Source: Drosophila miranda (lineage: Eukaryota; Arthropoda; Insecta; Diptera; Drosophilidae). From it: DNA of 64,000 nucleotides. The stretch is from NCBI RefSeq assembly GCF_003369915.1, contig NC_046677.1, positions 12,710,001 to 12,774,000 on the forward strand. The letters run 5' to 3'. Numbering within the stretch: the first letter of the stretch is position 1; every line of letters starts with the position of its first letter. Both the position numbers and the translations under genes were made by a program. This document shows, in pieces, positions 25,300 to 38,700 of this stretch. Below the pieces are notes generated by a model, which did not search any database, had not been told where the DNA came from, and saw nothing but the letters and a program-made list of their open reading frames with translations.

Positions 25300-28200
25300 A
25301 ATTGTACGGCCTCGAGAAGCCGTTGAGGTAAGGAATCCTGAATATTATGTGAAGGCTGGCTCGTCGGAGGCAGTATTTTGTGTTGGAATAATTTTAATAG
25401 TTAAAAGAGGAACTAAAAAGGAGAAAAAATAAAAAATAAATCAAAAATCAAGTATAAAAAAAAACAAATTATTTATCTTGGGCTTCCATCTTTTGGAAGG
25501 TAAAGTCCTCCACGAGGAGGACACGATGCCCATCACATGTTTCGTGTTTTCTTGAGTTTTTTTTACGACTTGACAAAAAGGACTATCAACAGTTAGTCCC
25601 GCATTATCTATCCGACAGCATATGATCCTCTAAGAGAGGAGACCCAGCAGACACAGCATGTGGTCGAGGAGTTTCCTACTCGTCTCAAAAACCCAAAACA
25701 AATTTGTTTACGTGAGTTTTTCTCGAAAAACAATATACGAAATTTTCGCTTTTAGCATACAGCAGAGTAAATATTCTTCAATGTGTTAAAGATATTCAAA
25801 TTACAGAGCTAGAATGCTATGGGTTGCCGTGGCTTGGATCATCGTTGGGCAGGTAGCTGGTCAGTTTTTTGTTTTGTATTTTGTTTTCTTAATAGAATTT
25901 CCACGAGTCTCGATTGATGCCCGGAGCTCAGCTGCCCTTATCCCTGGGCCCTAGTTCAGCTCCCCCTCTGGCTCTTCCTGTTGTGGCGGTGTCAGGTGCT
26001 TCTTCGAACGGCGCATGCGCAACGTCAACTGGTATTTTCTAGTGGTTTTACAACGCTTAATTATATCGAGGAGGAGCCTCTGTCTCCCTGTCTATTGATA
26101 TCGATGCACCTGTTGTGGCTAGAGTTGGCGGCTGGCCTTCTGCTGTTGCCGTTGCTGATGATGATGGTGATGGTGATGCGGGCAGGTGAACCGTGTGGAG
26201 AGGTCGCACTGGCAGCTGTTGATAGAGCTCTTCCCCCTAAAAGGATTCCTCCTTTTTATTGTGTTTGTGTCTTTGCAATGCTGTGCTGTAACTTCAATTG
26301 ACTTCCCCCTCGCTAATTGTATCCTGTCGCGTTTCCTTGTTCCTTCCTCCTTCCTCCTCGCTTTTCTTCCCTCATTTATTTTCCTTTTCCTTCTTTTTAT
26401 ATTCTTTTCATTCGACTGTGTGACATATGGGCCGCCTGGCGTTATATTCGCCACGATTTATGGACCTCCTCCCTTCGGTCTGCCATTCAGTTCCGACACC
26501 TATTTCCTACCCCATATCCGAATGCTTTCTTACGACTTTCTTTCGCCCATTTTCCTCTTCTTTTCTTATGCAATACATTCTCTGTTTTCCTCACTTTTTG
26601 CCGTTCTTTCTCGGCTACTTTTTCCCCGAGTTTTCTCATGCACAATATTTTGCTTTTCCTTTCTATTCAGCCATCATTTTCACACTAATTGCGGATATGC
26701 CTTCTAATTAATTGGGTTCCTTGTTCTGAGACTGTTCTTCCCTTCACAGATCTTCAACCCTCTTTGCTTTCGAATTGGTTCTGTTTTAGCTATCGCAGCA
26801 CCTGGAGAGCGCATTTGCTAAATTAGTTTGCCTGATCTAACGATGATCTCGTATGAATGATTTTATAAAGAAGAGGGGTGCAGTGATCTCTATTAAATTT
26901 CAAATTCATCATTCTTCGATCGCTTAATTTTAGTGCAAATATATTTATAAATATTTGACAGTCATTCAGGTTCAATCAGTTAATATCAACATATGATCAA
27001 ACAAATTGGGATTTCAATAAATAAAATTATAGTTCTAAAATCACTGAACGTAGAAATAAAGCTCTTTAAAAAAATATTCCTTCAGATCAAAATCAATTAA
27101 TATTTGCACAAATTACTCAGGATCGCACCGAGATTACAAACTCTTGAAGATGAATAGTATTTGATCGGTAAAATCCCAAGATCCCTCAAAATCAATAAAC
27201 AATTTACAAGTAAATTCGATTTCAGACATCATAAGAGTTGCTTAACAATCTGCAACACACAAGATTGTATCTTGTTGACAGGGGATACCTATCCCCATCT
27301 CCTCGGAAATAAATGACTTTATTATAAGGTATTCCCCGATTTCTTTGTCCAAATAGCTGCGACTAACATTAATAAATGACTAACTAATTGCGAGGACTGC
27401 CCACACACAAAGTACACGTAGAACGCACTCCCAAGATATTTCAGGTTTCCCGATTCTCGATGCGCCTAATGAAGATTAAGCGAAAGGGAGACTGCGACCT
27501 GGGTCGCTGGAGTTAAGGAGAAATCCGCGGCGGTGTTACAGGTATACAAATATGAATAATGTTGTGGATAGAGCAGGGGCTTCCTTCCTCTCAGTCTCAG
27601 TCTCAGTGGCTCTCCAGAGCCTAATTAGAGAGCCGATGCTTGAGTAAACGTCGTTGTCGGGATCGCGGTCGGGGTTCCAAGGTCATTCAAACAAAACGCG
27701 AACGGATTTAACTGGAAAACTATCTACTGTTCTATGTTCCAAAGATATTCCAAAGATTCCTCTTGTTTGTGTGTGGAAACCTTTCCCACAAGGAAATGGA
27801 ACAACAACAAATGCTCACTGACGAGACTGAGATACAAACATGAATACATAGACGCATACATACGAAGCTGCAATGCAACTTGAGGAGGCAATGGAACGAA
27901 GAGGAATGCGCAAAATGCGCAAAGGAGAGCGCAAAAAATATATACGAAAATATATAAAATATGTAGGTAAATATGTATGTATGTACATATATAATACTAA
28001 AAAACAGGTCTCGAGATATCCGAGAGGCCTCTTGAGTCGTCGTCGTCTGGGGCCTGCAATTTTTGTGCGTCCTTTTTTGGCCGAGTGCGTGTGTGTGCGA
28101 GAGATGCATTTTGGGACGAGATACATTCCAGAGATACTCGAGATAAATGCACATGCATCTGTGTGTGTTGTCTGTCTGTTGTCAATGCCAATGCTACTCC

Positions 28201-28387
28201 TCCTCCTTCCGCCTCCCTCTCCTTTTCGTTTTGTTGCTTTTGTTGCGGTTTGGCTACATCTTGGTCTTGCAATTAGTTGGAACGAACGAACTCCAAGTGC
28301 CGCAAAAAGCATAAAAAATAAAAACAGGAAAGTCGATCGTCGTCTCAGACTTCGCCTTCGACTCCGAAACTCTGAGGTCGGTCTTCT

Positions 28388-28418
<31 letters not shown>

Positions 28419-28440
28419 TTGTGCCTGTGCCTGCGCCTGC
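28388..28440. repeat. TGTGCC hexamer microsatellite
   Basis: About eight tandem CTGTGCC-type hexamer units, the last ones drifting to CTGCGCC. It is read through by unrelated chance ORFs on both strands and has no evident coding role. Confidence 0.7.
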
Positions 28441-30226
28441 GTATGAATATATGTATGTATGTATATGTCGACGTCTTTAGAGCGCCGCCAGGGCAACGGC
28501 GTGTGAAAGTAAAGTAGAGACGAGCCAGATCCACAGAGACAGAAGAACAGAGAAAGACACAGACAGAGAGAGAGAGAGAGAGAGAGAGAGCGATAGAGTC
28601 CAGTGCACTGGAAAGAGAGCGCCGACAGAATCAAAGTTCTTCAATGGACCTGGACCTGGACCTGGGACCCAGCGCCGTTCCAGTTCCAGGAATTGACGGC
28701 CTTGAAGTAGCCGTTAGGACAACGAGACGCGCTCAATTGATTATTTAGTTTATATTTAGCAGCGTCTAAAAGGATGCCCATTGCCGGCTCAAGTGGCCAG
28801 CGTCCTGTCGCCCCTACCCTCCCCCGCCTCCTCCACCCCAAGTCCCAGGGACTATCCTTTGTTTGTCTGGGAATAACTGGAAACTGTTTATCATTGTTGA
28901 TTCTTCCCTCTCGTACGGCTTCTCCTCCTCCACACTCTGTCTTCTGATTCCTCTCACCAGCTTCGATTTCTTCTGATGCTGCTCCTCCGAAGCGACAAAA
29001 ATGCGGCATAAATTTCGTGAGTACAACAACAACAAAATTTATAGACAATGAGAAATGCCAATGGCCATGCCATATATGCAGGCGGTACGTACGTACTACT
29101 CACAACTCATCGTTGGATTCCATTCCGGCCGAAGGAGGATATTATAGTCCGTGTAATATTTGTGAAACATTCCGCACTTGTAATTGAGAAATATTTTTGG
29201 TATTTTACCAGGAATTCGGGTTAATATGGGCACAGGTGATATCTATAGGGATGTGTGCATGTCTGATGAGAAAATATAACAAATGAGATGCTGTTTTTTT
29301 GCCCTTCTTTTTTTAAGTAGTTCCTTTGATTGGATGCCGCTGCTCCGCTCTGCTGGAAGGAGTAGGTGGGAAGCACTTGAGTGGAAAAAGCAAAAAGTGT
29401 TGGATAACCTTCGAAAAGAGGCAAAGGTGTTGAAGAGCGCCTCCAAATGGCATTTGATGAGTAAATACAGAAAAAAGAAACAATGACCTAGTGTTAGAAT
29501 GATTCAAAGAGATTCCTGGAAGTATCCGTGGAAGTTACCCTTGCGGAATCAAGGCAGCTAAAAAAAAAGAGATTCCAGTCTGATCACGTAACATCTTGGG
29601 ACGATAGATAAAGAGCATCTAGAGAGCTCTTATGTATACAGAAATCCACCCCATCGACAAGTGCCACCTCCCGTGCCCCCAGCCACACCCCAACCCTCAC
29701 AATCAAGTTTCAAAGAGCAAAATGCTAAAAAGCAAACACGCAAAAAGCTTTACTAAAATTAAAAAACACACCCAAAACAGGGAATGCAAAAAAGCGCGAA
29801 AAAGAAAGAGAAGAAAGTCGAACAGCAAAAAAAAAACAACAAAGAGTAAAGAAATTGTAGCAGGTAAGTGGAGATGGGGAGCTGACGGCAGAGCAGAGCA
29901 GAGGGGGAAGAAGCAATAGAGCAAAGCAGACATAAATATCAATGAACTCCATTCTGGGCACACTCGCTCCCTCTCGGCCATTCTCTCTCTTTCCCTCGTA
30001 TGTATGTATGTACATACATAGAGTTACTACCAAGATACATGTTATTTTTTTTTGCGCCACTTTTGACATAATTCTTTGTCTTGTATTTGCTTCTGCCCTC
30101 TCTACTGCTTATTCTACTGTTTCTCCGTCTTCTCCCTTTTCTACTGATTCTCCTCGAACGCTTTATTACTCATTCTTCTGGCTTGCTTTGCCTGCTCTGT
30201 TGCTTCGTTTTCGTCAAGTTTTCAAC

Positions 30227-30236
30227 TTTTCCCGCC
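30227..30236 (+). promoter_or_regulatory. E2F consensus site TTTTCCCGCC
   Basis: The bases read TTTTCCCGCC, a full match to the E2F consensus TTTSSCGC. It lies 4.9 kb upstream of the CycE type I start codon, and zygotic CycE is a known E2F target in Drosophila. Occupancy is inferred. Confidence 0.45.
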
Positions 30237-30564
30237 AGCGCAGTCGGCGCCGATGTCCGCTTTGCGGCCGCCGCTCTGCCAGCGTCGACAGCGACCGTCA
30301 GCGACTCGTTGTTCTGATTGGAATGAATAAAACGGAAGAGCGCGTTTCTTGGTGTGTGTGTGTGTGTGTGTGTGGTGTGCAGGGAGAAGAGAGCAGAGCA
30401 ACGACACTCTCTCAGTTGGAGCGCATTTCTAGAGCTATCTATGTGTGTGTGTGAGAGCGGGGGGAGGGAAGGGAAGCGCCAAAGAATGGAGAAATACAAA
30501 GTGGCGCGAATTAGGCGTTTGGCTGGCGCACTTTTGTTTTTACCGCCCAAAATCTATGCGAATG

Positions 30565-30572
30565 GCGGGAAA
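30565..30572 (-). promoter_or_regulatory. E2F consensus site (reverse)
   Basis: GCGGGAAA on the plus strand is TTTCCCGC on the minus strand, a second perfect E2F consensus within 340 bases of the first. A TGGCGCGAA (TTCGCGCCA reversed) at 30502-30510 lies between them and fits the alternative E2F form. Confidence 0.45.
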
Positions 30573-32427
30573 AAGTGCAATTCGAGCGGGAACTCCAAGT
30601 GCGCGATTAGAAAGGCATGCGTCCATCGCATAATTTGTGAAAGGGGGGAGCTCTGGGTGCTGCGGTGAGGCTGAAGCGCAGCATCTGCTCTGGCCGTAAC
30701 TGTTACCAATGGCAGCAACAGTTCACTGCACTGGATTCCTAGATGGGGGAAAAAAATCATGCAAAAATAAGGATGGGTTTCTAGGGAGTTCCAATTGGCA
30801 TACATATGAAGCCTTATAATCGCTTGGGGACACTTGACACTTTTCATCCATTATATTTCTATTTAGATACTATTTAAAATTCTGCAACATTTCCCCCACA
30901 TGGCAATATGTGGTGGCTGCTCAGTTTCTAATATCACATTTTTCGGCACTTTTGACTTTTTGATTTGTTGTATTTGTAGCAGAAAAAAAATGCAAAGACA
31001 CGACGTCAGCCATCGCCACCGCCGCACATACAACGCTGTCCCACCCTCCCAACCAACCGTTCAACAGCACACACACTTTTGTCGGATCTTTACCGATTCT
31101 GTCCCCCCCACACACACTTGTCACACACGCACACTCGCACGCGCGTCATATATTTTATTCGAACTTTTTTCTTTTGCTTTTTGTACCACTTTATCGAGGA
31201 AATTGTGCAATATTTTTACCTTCTCCGGCCGGGGCAGTCGCTGTGGCAGATGGGGAAAACGGTTTCAGGAGTTTTCCCAACAAAATTGGCATTTGAAAAG
31301 GGTTTTCTGAACGTGCGCACTCGAGAATCAAAAATTTTCTACGTCGTCGTCGTCACGCCGGCCACAGTGTGATCAGCCAAGGCATCCGAATTGGTAACGT
31401 CAGAGAGAGCTAGAGAGAGAGCAAAAGGCAGCGACAGCGACAGCGGCAGCGACTGCGGCGAGTGTGCAAGAGGAACGCGCCAAAACAAGCTGATCTGAAG
31501 CGCCAAAAAATGCAACAACCACACGACGCAAGAGCTTGTTGTTGCTGGTGGCTCAACTGACATTTCGAAGAGAACCAGAGAGAAAGAGAGAATCTCCCGC
31601 GCGAAGCAGCCGCACAAAGGAATGTGACTGTGGCTGAGAAAGAGAGACGAGAGTCCACTCCGCTGGTGGCAGCATTTTATTGAATGGAAGGGAATTGGTG
31701 AAGCTGGAAATGGATCCATGGATCCCCTGCAAGGGGCAGAAAGTGGGCCGAAGCAGCCTGTTCTGTTTCAGGTCTTCACATGGAAGTTGAAGTGAGTGTG
31801 TCTCGTCTCTCTCCCTCTCACTATCGGTATGTGGCAATCAGTTGGACGTCGAGAACAGCTGAGTGGGATGCCAGCTAGTCCAAAAAAGGACAGATATTTT
31901 AACAAATTTAAATAAATTTTCTGCATTTTTAATGTTTTTTTCATTTGCAAGTTTCCATTTAGAAGTGTAATTAGCAAAATAGGAAAACCATTTTTTTTCG
32001 TGTAACAATATTTCTTTAAAACTATAAGAAAAACACATATCAAGCCAATGATTTTAACACATGTCTGTTTAATCAATAAATATCTTTGAAAAAGAGCAAA
32101 AACATGCACTAAAATAAGCAAAGTTGATCGCTTTTGATTCATTTTAAGAAACCGAATGCATATTAACGACCCACTAAACGAATTGATCAACTGGGTGGCA
32201 ACGCCAATTGAGATCCAAACAAACCGCCGCGACTTTGTTGTTGCCATCGATACCCATTTCATTGTTTTTGGCACCAACTTTGCGCCCCGTTTGCGCACAC
32301 AATCTGAATGAAACCCACCAAGTTTTTAATTGCATTCAAAGGGCAAAAACATGCAGAATCAGATTCTTAAAAATTAATCAAAATCATTGCAAAATTGGGG
32401 AAAATAACAACAATCAAAGTTGGCGAT

Positions 32428-32443
32428 TTCCCGCGCGCGGGAA
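32428..32443. promoter_or_regulatory. palindromic double E2F site
   Basis: TTCCCGCGCGCGGGAA is a perfect 16-base palindrome, formed by two overlapping E2F half-sites in opposite orientation, with an extra T in front giving TTTCCCGC. It lies between CycE and NDUFB6, about 7.1 kb upstream of the CycE type I ATG and 1.9 kb from the NDUFB6 stop codon. Confidence 0.5.
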
Positions 32444-34336
32444 CGCAACGTCGCCTCTTCGCTGCTGACAGCACTGACAGCTGAGAGAGTCTCTTTTAGA
32501 GAGAGCGGCGAACGACGTTGGCAGAGGCTCAAGAAAAAAGTCAAAAACGTGAGCAGCGACGTCGATGTTTTTTTTTTTTTTTTTTGTAGAATAATGAACA
32601 AGAAAGAAAAATGTTAAAAGCAACGGAATCTTGTTGGAGAACCGCAAAAAGCGAGCAAAACCTAGGCCGAACTGAATTTTGAGGTCATATTGGGGTGTTG
32701 ATCGGGGATCGCACCTGCGGCAGATCGGTGCGGTGCGGCTGCCAGGTGGCAGGCAGATCTCAAGCACTCACCTGTTCCTATAGCTCCACTAGGGGCTTGC
32801 GGCTTGTCTCTTCCCGGGGCTGGGCCACGCGTTTCTTTCCTTGGGGGCACACACACAAAACACACGCGGATTGAATGATGAAAAAAAATTGCACACACCG
32901 CCACAGACACACATACAACACACGCACAGCAGCAGCACACCAGCGGCGAGCCAGCAAGACAGTTTCCTTGACAGTTTTAGCGGATTTTCTTCAACTTTGT
33001 CCAAGTGCGGGCCAAGATTCACAGAGTGGTTACAAACTAACTATCGTTCAACTTCAACTTCAAAATCAAATAAATTTTTTTTTATTTGCGACGTGAGCGT
33101 CGCAGCTGAAGTAAGAGAAAACAATGTCATCGATGTTTGGAACACCGATGTTTTCTGTGCGCATCTGGATTTTCAGTAATTTGACGACACTGCAGACCGA
33201 CGCACAAGGCACTTTGCTCAAACAGCAGTACCATAAGTGTTCCTATTCCCCCGATTTTAATATTCCATTGAATAATTCCATCTAGATAGAACCCTCAACC
33301 CTGTTTACATAATTTTATCTGATTAAATAATCAATTTTCTATTGACTGGCTGATTTAAAATACTTGCTTTTATTGGATTTTATTAAAAAAAAGGTTTTAG
33401 CGAAAAGGTAAAACAAAAAAAACGTGAGTAATCAATTTTGATGTTCCGTTGAATACTGCTGGCTAACTAAGACTCTAAGCTCTGCCCACATAATTTTATT
33501 AAAGATTAGTTTTTAGTCCTTGCTTTTATTGTATTGTGTATAAAACAAAATTTAAACAAAAAAGTTCAACAAAAAAACAGTCGCAGTGTTGTCACGTCCA
33601 TGTTGCGGGACATGCTGCTCGTTTCTCGGCACATATATAGAATGTTGCCGCAACACTTGTGCAAGTAAGAACATGCTGCTGCGGCGAAAAATTTAAGAAC
33701 CATCAATGGTCAATTTTTGTTTTGCAGTTTTCAATTAACTTGAATATATTTAAGCGTTTTAGATGTAATACGCAGCACTTTAAGTTGCATTTGAATTGGA
33801 TTATTGATTTTTTTTAAATTTGCCTACACTACATTTGACTCGTGCGTTATCGGAATGGACAGTGTTACCCCGTGGAAAATTTTCGAGCGCGCACAAATTC
33901 AAAAACGCGCGGAAGCGGTTTGGGGTTCGAATTGTGTCTGATGCAGTGTCTTTTATGTAATGACAAGCATTTTGAATGCCATCCTTGTGTTTGTTCTACA
34001 TAAATTAGCTTATATGTTACTACTATATTGCATTTTTGTTGCACCTGGCTGCCAGCTCGCGCTCGAAAACTCAACTAAAGGAAAACGGCCAAAAGCCAAG
34101 CTCCAACCGAATAAGCACAGCTGCAATGTGCCTCCGCAGCGTTTTTTTCAGGTAATGCCAACAAAGAAAAACCCCCGACGCAGCAGAAAAACGTCTTCCT
34201 CAGCACCGCCGCAATGACAAAACTCTGCCACTCCCTCTCTCTCTTACATTTTGTTTCCATGTTTATTGCGATATTTGTTTTGCTATCATTAATTTACGTT
34301 TCAAACCTAGGAAATGTCACCAAGATGCTCTCGAGC

Positions 34337-35229
34337 TTACAAAGGCGACTGCTTAAAGCCGCGGGCCGCATAATCAGCGGGTGCCGAGCGGTCCGACACA
34401 CGGGGATAGCCCTCGTCACCGGGAACGCAGGATTTACGCGATGAAATCACACGCCAGCCCCCCTTGCGGGTCCAATCCTGCAAGGAAATGGTAACAGATG
34501 GGAAAGGTGAGAGGTTTATAGAGGCATCATAGCTGAGGAAGTTAGAGGTCCCCAAAAATGAGGTAATGGTCAGAGGTTTGACTAGGGATATGGGAGCAAA
34601 TACTGCACTGAGTAATATGGTTCATTGATACAAGCAGATATCTGAAGACATCGGGCCAGAAAATCCTTCGAATCTGCAGCGACTTCATTCATATTATCCT
34701 TCTACTAGGTGGCCCAGTCCATTCCTTCTACTAATCAGGGGGATTCCCCCGCGGAGTACTCACATTCTGATTGTACTTGAAGTAGTAGGCGCCGGCATAA
34801 ATGCCCGTGAGAGCCATCAGAGCCTTGCCAGTCCAGAAGCGTATCGTGTAGGCGCGCTGGAAGCCCTAAAAGTAGAACAGGAATCACTTAGAAAGCCAAA
34901 AAACAGGAGAAAATGTGGCGATTTGTGCGATTACATAATGCGACGACGACGATGCCCGGCCGACTTTTACTCACCAGGGCTGGGGTTAGAACGTTGCAGA
35001 GCTTGTCCAGGGGGGCCCGGTAGAAGCGCTTGATGGGATTGTTCAGCTCTAGCTCGAGGGCGGGCACCTTGCGGGCGCCGTGGTGCAGCTCCTGGTCCTT
35101 CAGCCACTGTTTGCGCCAGGCCCGCTCGTGGGGAGTCATTCCAATCAGGCGCTCGCGCTCGCGGACCATGCGACCTGCAATGGCCATGGGCTTGACGCCG
35201 CCGGTATCAGAGGCTCCGCCAGCAACCAT
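34337..35229 (-). CDS. ND-B17: NADH dehydrogenase 1 beta subunit 6 (B17)
   Basis: Accessory subunit of mitochondrial complex I, anchored in the inner membrane. Three exons, 35229-34975, 34865-34764 and 34477-34337, join in frame at GT-AG sites to give 165 residues. The N-terminus (VRERERLIGMTPHERAWRK) and the single hydrophobic segment in exon 2 (near GKALMALTGIYAGAYYFKY) fit the NDUFB6 family; the C-terminus ends in GFKQSPL. In D. melanogaster the same gene lies next to Mtr4 near CycE, which supports the call. It is divergent from Mtr4, with start codons 489 bases apart, so the two probably share a bidirectional promoter region containing a DRE. Confidence 0.88.
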
Positions 35230-35383
35230 TTTGTGTTGTTTTATCTAGCTTTAAAAGCAAATTCGTTAAATGTAAAAAATAACCAGCGCAAATCGTGAAA
35301 ATATTGAGACAGTGTGCCCGCTCTATCTAGACAAAATCAACTAAAAATCCTCTAAAGCGTTAAAAGAACAGCTGATTCTTGCT

Positions 35384-35391
35384 TATCGATA
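35384..35391. promoter_or_regulatory. DRE site TATCGATA
   Basis: An exact DRE (bound by DREF/BEAF-32) lies in the 489-base gap between the divergent NDUFB6 and Mtr4 start codons, nearer to NDUFB6. DREs are typical of housekeeping promoters in flies. Confidence 0.55.
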
Positions 35392-35594
35392 TCGTGGCTT
35401 CACATGTTTTATATTTGTTGCGGAACCAAAATTACGGCAAAAACAATCAAAGTCAATTATTTAAAATAAACCAGTTAAGTAGAAAATTGATTAATTAATC
35501 ATTAAAATTATGTGGTAGGGCTGTATCTAGCTAGTAATATTCCACGGAATATAAAATCGAGGAGTATGTAGAATAGAAATTGAATTCGTCAGTA

Positions 35595-35690
35595 TACGGT
35601 ATATTTTTAAAATGAGACGGAATATTTTGGTATATTTCTGAGGGTCGGACGGCATATTTTATCGTTAAATCCGCGGTCACACTGGCCTCT
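35595..35690 (+). promoter_or_regulatory. promoter module with Motif 1, copy A (Mtr4)
   Basis: Contains spaced GGTATATTT-type units, CTGAGGGTCGGACGG, a TATCGTTAA (imperfect DRE) and the Motif 1/M1BP element GGTCACACTG at 35675-35684, 34 bases before the Mtr4 ATG. Nearly the same 96 bases, reversed, stand upstream of Ku80 at 55435-55529. Motif 1 and DRE often pair in TATA-less fly housekeeping promoters. The shared spacer bases go beyond what motif sharing alone would explain. Confidence 0.7.
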
Positions 35691-35717
35691 TTTTGATTAA
35701 AAAAACGAAAATACAGC

Positions 35718-38700
35718 ATGGACATTGACGAGTTATTCGATTGCTTTACCGAAGTGCCACCGGAGAGCCTGGAGCCGCCCACTCCAGGTCCCAGCAAGGC
35801 TAAGTCAGCCACAGACAAAGCCGCCAAAAAGGCGCCAAAGCGTCCGGCCGACGACGCGGCCATTGGCGAAAAGCACGAGGAGCAAGAGCAACAGCAGCAG
35901 GAGGAGGTGGCGGAGGAGGAAGCCACCAAGCGCTTGAAGAAGGAGGAAGAAGTTGCCGGCAAGAAGGGTGAAGATGCGGAGGAGGAGGATTTGGAGGAGG
36001 TGGTGCCCCTGGATGTGGATGATTCCGGCACTCTGGAGGCCCTGAACACACGCATCGTCACACACCTGCTGGAGGCGCCCGAGTCGTGCACCCACGAGGT
36101 GGCCGCCTACCCTGACCAAGAGTACATACCGCTGCAGCCGTTTGCCGGCATTCCGGCCAAGGAGTACCCCTTCGTGCTGGACCCTTTCCAGCGGCAGGCC
36201 ATCCTCTGCATCGACAACTCCCAGAGCGTCCTGGTCTCGGCCCATACCTCGGCGGGAAAGACCGTGGTGGCGGAGTACGCCATCGCCAAGTCCCTGGCAG
36301 CCAAGCAGCGCGTCATCTACACGACACCCATCAAGGCCCTGTCCAACCAGAAGTTCCGCGAGTTCACCGACGAGTTCAAGGACGTCGGCCTGGTCACTGG
36401 CGACGTGACCATCAATCCCTCGGCCTCGTGCCTCATCATGACCACCGAGATCCTCAGGAACATGCTGTACCGCGGCAGCGAGATTATGCGCGAGGTGGGC
36501 TGGGTGGTCTTTGACGAGATCCACTACATGCGCGACAAGGAGCGCGGCGTGGTGTGGGAGGAGACTCTCATCCTACTACCGGACAACGTGCGCTACGTTT
36601 TCCTTTCGGCCACGATCCCGAATGCCCGGCAGTTCGCCGAGTGGGTCTGCCACCTGCACAAGCAACCCTGTCATGTGGTCTACACGGACTACCGTCCCAC
36701 GCCGCTGCAGCACTACATCTTCCCCGCCAGTGGCGACGGCATCCATCTAATTGTCGACGAAAAGGGGCAGTTCAAGGAGGACAACTTCACCACAGCCATG
36801 GCGGTGCTGGCCAATGCGGGTACGTACAGAGATTCATCACAGATTCCCCTACAAAAAATAACCACTATTTTTTTAAGGGGAGGCTGGCAAGGGCGATCAG
36901 AAGGGACGCAAGGGCGGCATCAAGGGCCACAATTCGGGACAGACGAACATCTTCAAGATCGTCAAGATGATCATGGAGCGCAACTTTGCCCCGGTGATCA
37001 TTTTCTCGTTTAGCAAGAAGGACTGCGAGATCTTTGCCATGCAGATGGCCAAACTGGACTTCAACACGGCCGACGAGAAGAAGCTCGTGGACGAGGTCTT
37101 CAACAATGCCATGGACGTGCTCTCCGACGAGGATCGCCGTCTGCCGCAGGTGGAGAACGTTCTGCCGCTTCTGCGTCGAGGCATAGGCATCCATCACGGC
37201 GGTCTGCTGCCCATCCTGAAGGAGACCATTGAGATTCTGTTCGGCGAGGGCCTCATCAAGGCACTCTTTGCCACCGAAACGTTTGCCATGGGCCTGAACA
37301 TGCCGGCCAGAACGGTGCTCTTTACTGCACCCCGCAAGTTCGATGGCAAGGATTTCCGCTGGATCAGCTCCGGGGAGTACATCCAGATGGCGGGTCGTGC
37401 CGGTCGTCGTGGCCTGGACGACAAGGGCATTGTCATCCTGATGATCGACGAGAAGGTCTCGCCGGCCGTGGGCCGGGACATAGTCCAGGGCAAGGCCGAT
37501 CCCATCAACTCTGCCTTCCACTTGACCTACAACATGGTTCTAAACCTGCTGCGCGTGGAGGAGATCAATCCGGAGTACATGCTGGAGCGGAGCTTCTATC
37601 AGTTCCAGAACCAGGCTGCACTGCCCAGGCTCCACGACCAGGTGGAGCAGAAAACCATAGAGCTGAACAAGCTGAGCATCAAGGACGAGCACAACATTGC
37701 CTCCTATCACCACATCCGCGAGCAGCTGGAGAGCCATGGCAAACAGTTCCGGCAGTGGCTGACGCGACCCCAGTATCTGCTGCCCTTCCTGCAGCCCGGA
37801 AGACTGGTCAAAGTGTCGGCCGGAACCCAGGAGTACGACTGGGGAATTGTCCTTAACTTCAAGAAGCACGATCAGAGCCGCAAGAACCCCCTCAAGAGTG
37901 AGCCCAGCGTCACCATCGACGTCCTGTTGCACGTGAGCGAGGCCGCCGCCAAGTCCGGCGACACTGAGCCCTGCCAGCCCAACGAGCGCGGCTGCATGGA
38001 GGTCGTGCCGGTGGCCCACACGCTCATCACACAGATCAGTTCGATTCGGGTATACTTTCCCAACGATTTGCGCAGCGATGACAACCGGCGCGCCGTCCTG
38101 AAGACCATCCAGGAGGCCAAGAAGCGGTTCCCCTTGGGACCACCTGTGCTGAATCCCATCGATGACATGAACATCAAGGATCGCGAGTTCCGCGACATTG
38201 TCGATGCCATTGCCCAGTTTGAGTCGCGCCTCGAGGAGCATCCGCTGCACAATTCGGCCGAGCTGGGGCGCATCCACAAGCGCTACCAGGACAAGGTGAA
38301 GCTGCAGGCGCAGCTGACGGCCATCAAGGCGGAGCTGAAGGCCGCCCGCAGTCTGCTACAGATGGAGGAGCTGAAGCACCGCAAGCGCGTGCTCCGCCGG
38401 ATGGGCTACTGCAAGCCGGGCGATGTCATCGAGTTCAAGGGCCGCGTGGCCTGCGAGCTGAGCTCCGCAGATGAGCTGCTCATGACCGAGATGATATTCA
38501 ATGGTGTGTTCAACGATCTGACCGCTCCCCAGGCGGTGGCACTGCTCTCGTGCTTCGTCTGCGACGAGAAGTCCCAAGAGGCGCCCAAGAGTGCAACAGA
38601 GCTCTCGGGACCTCTGCGCTCCATGCAGGATCTGGCCCGACGCATTGCCAAGGTGTCGTCCGAGTGCAAGCTGGAGCTGGACGCGGACAGCTATGTGGAC

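Larger units (their letters stand above)
25413..34336. other. CycE upstream and 5' UTR region
   Basis: Nearly 9 kb with no convincing protein gene. It is rich in simple repeats: TGTGCC hexamers 28.39-28.44 kb, GA 28.56-28.59 kb, GT 30.35-30.37 kb. Several E2F-type sites lie between 30.2 and 32.45 kb. Because the first coding exon of CycE type I is preceded by a splice acceptor, at least one non-coding first exon and the type I promoter should be in this region; their exact place cannot be read. Confidence 0.5.

Noticed and set aside
26186-26707. 173-codon plus-strand frame rich in Phe and Ser
   Set aside because: Caused by a long pyrimidine-rich stretch; three frames are open together and no domain or start context is seen.
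27815-28534. overlapping long frames on both strands near 28 kb
   Set aside because: They run through TGTGCC and GA microsatellites and give low-complexity Arg/His or Cys/Leu peptides; both strands open at once is typical of simple repeats.
35805-36524. 239-codon minus-strand open frame
   Set aside because: Antisense to the first Mtr4 exon; Leu/Gly-rich composition is the mirror of the helicase codons.
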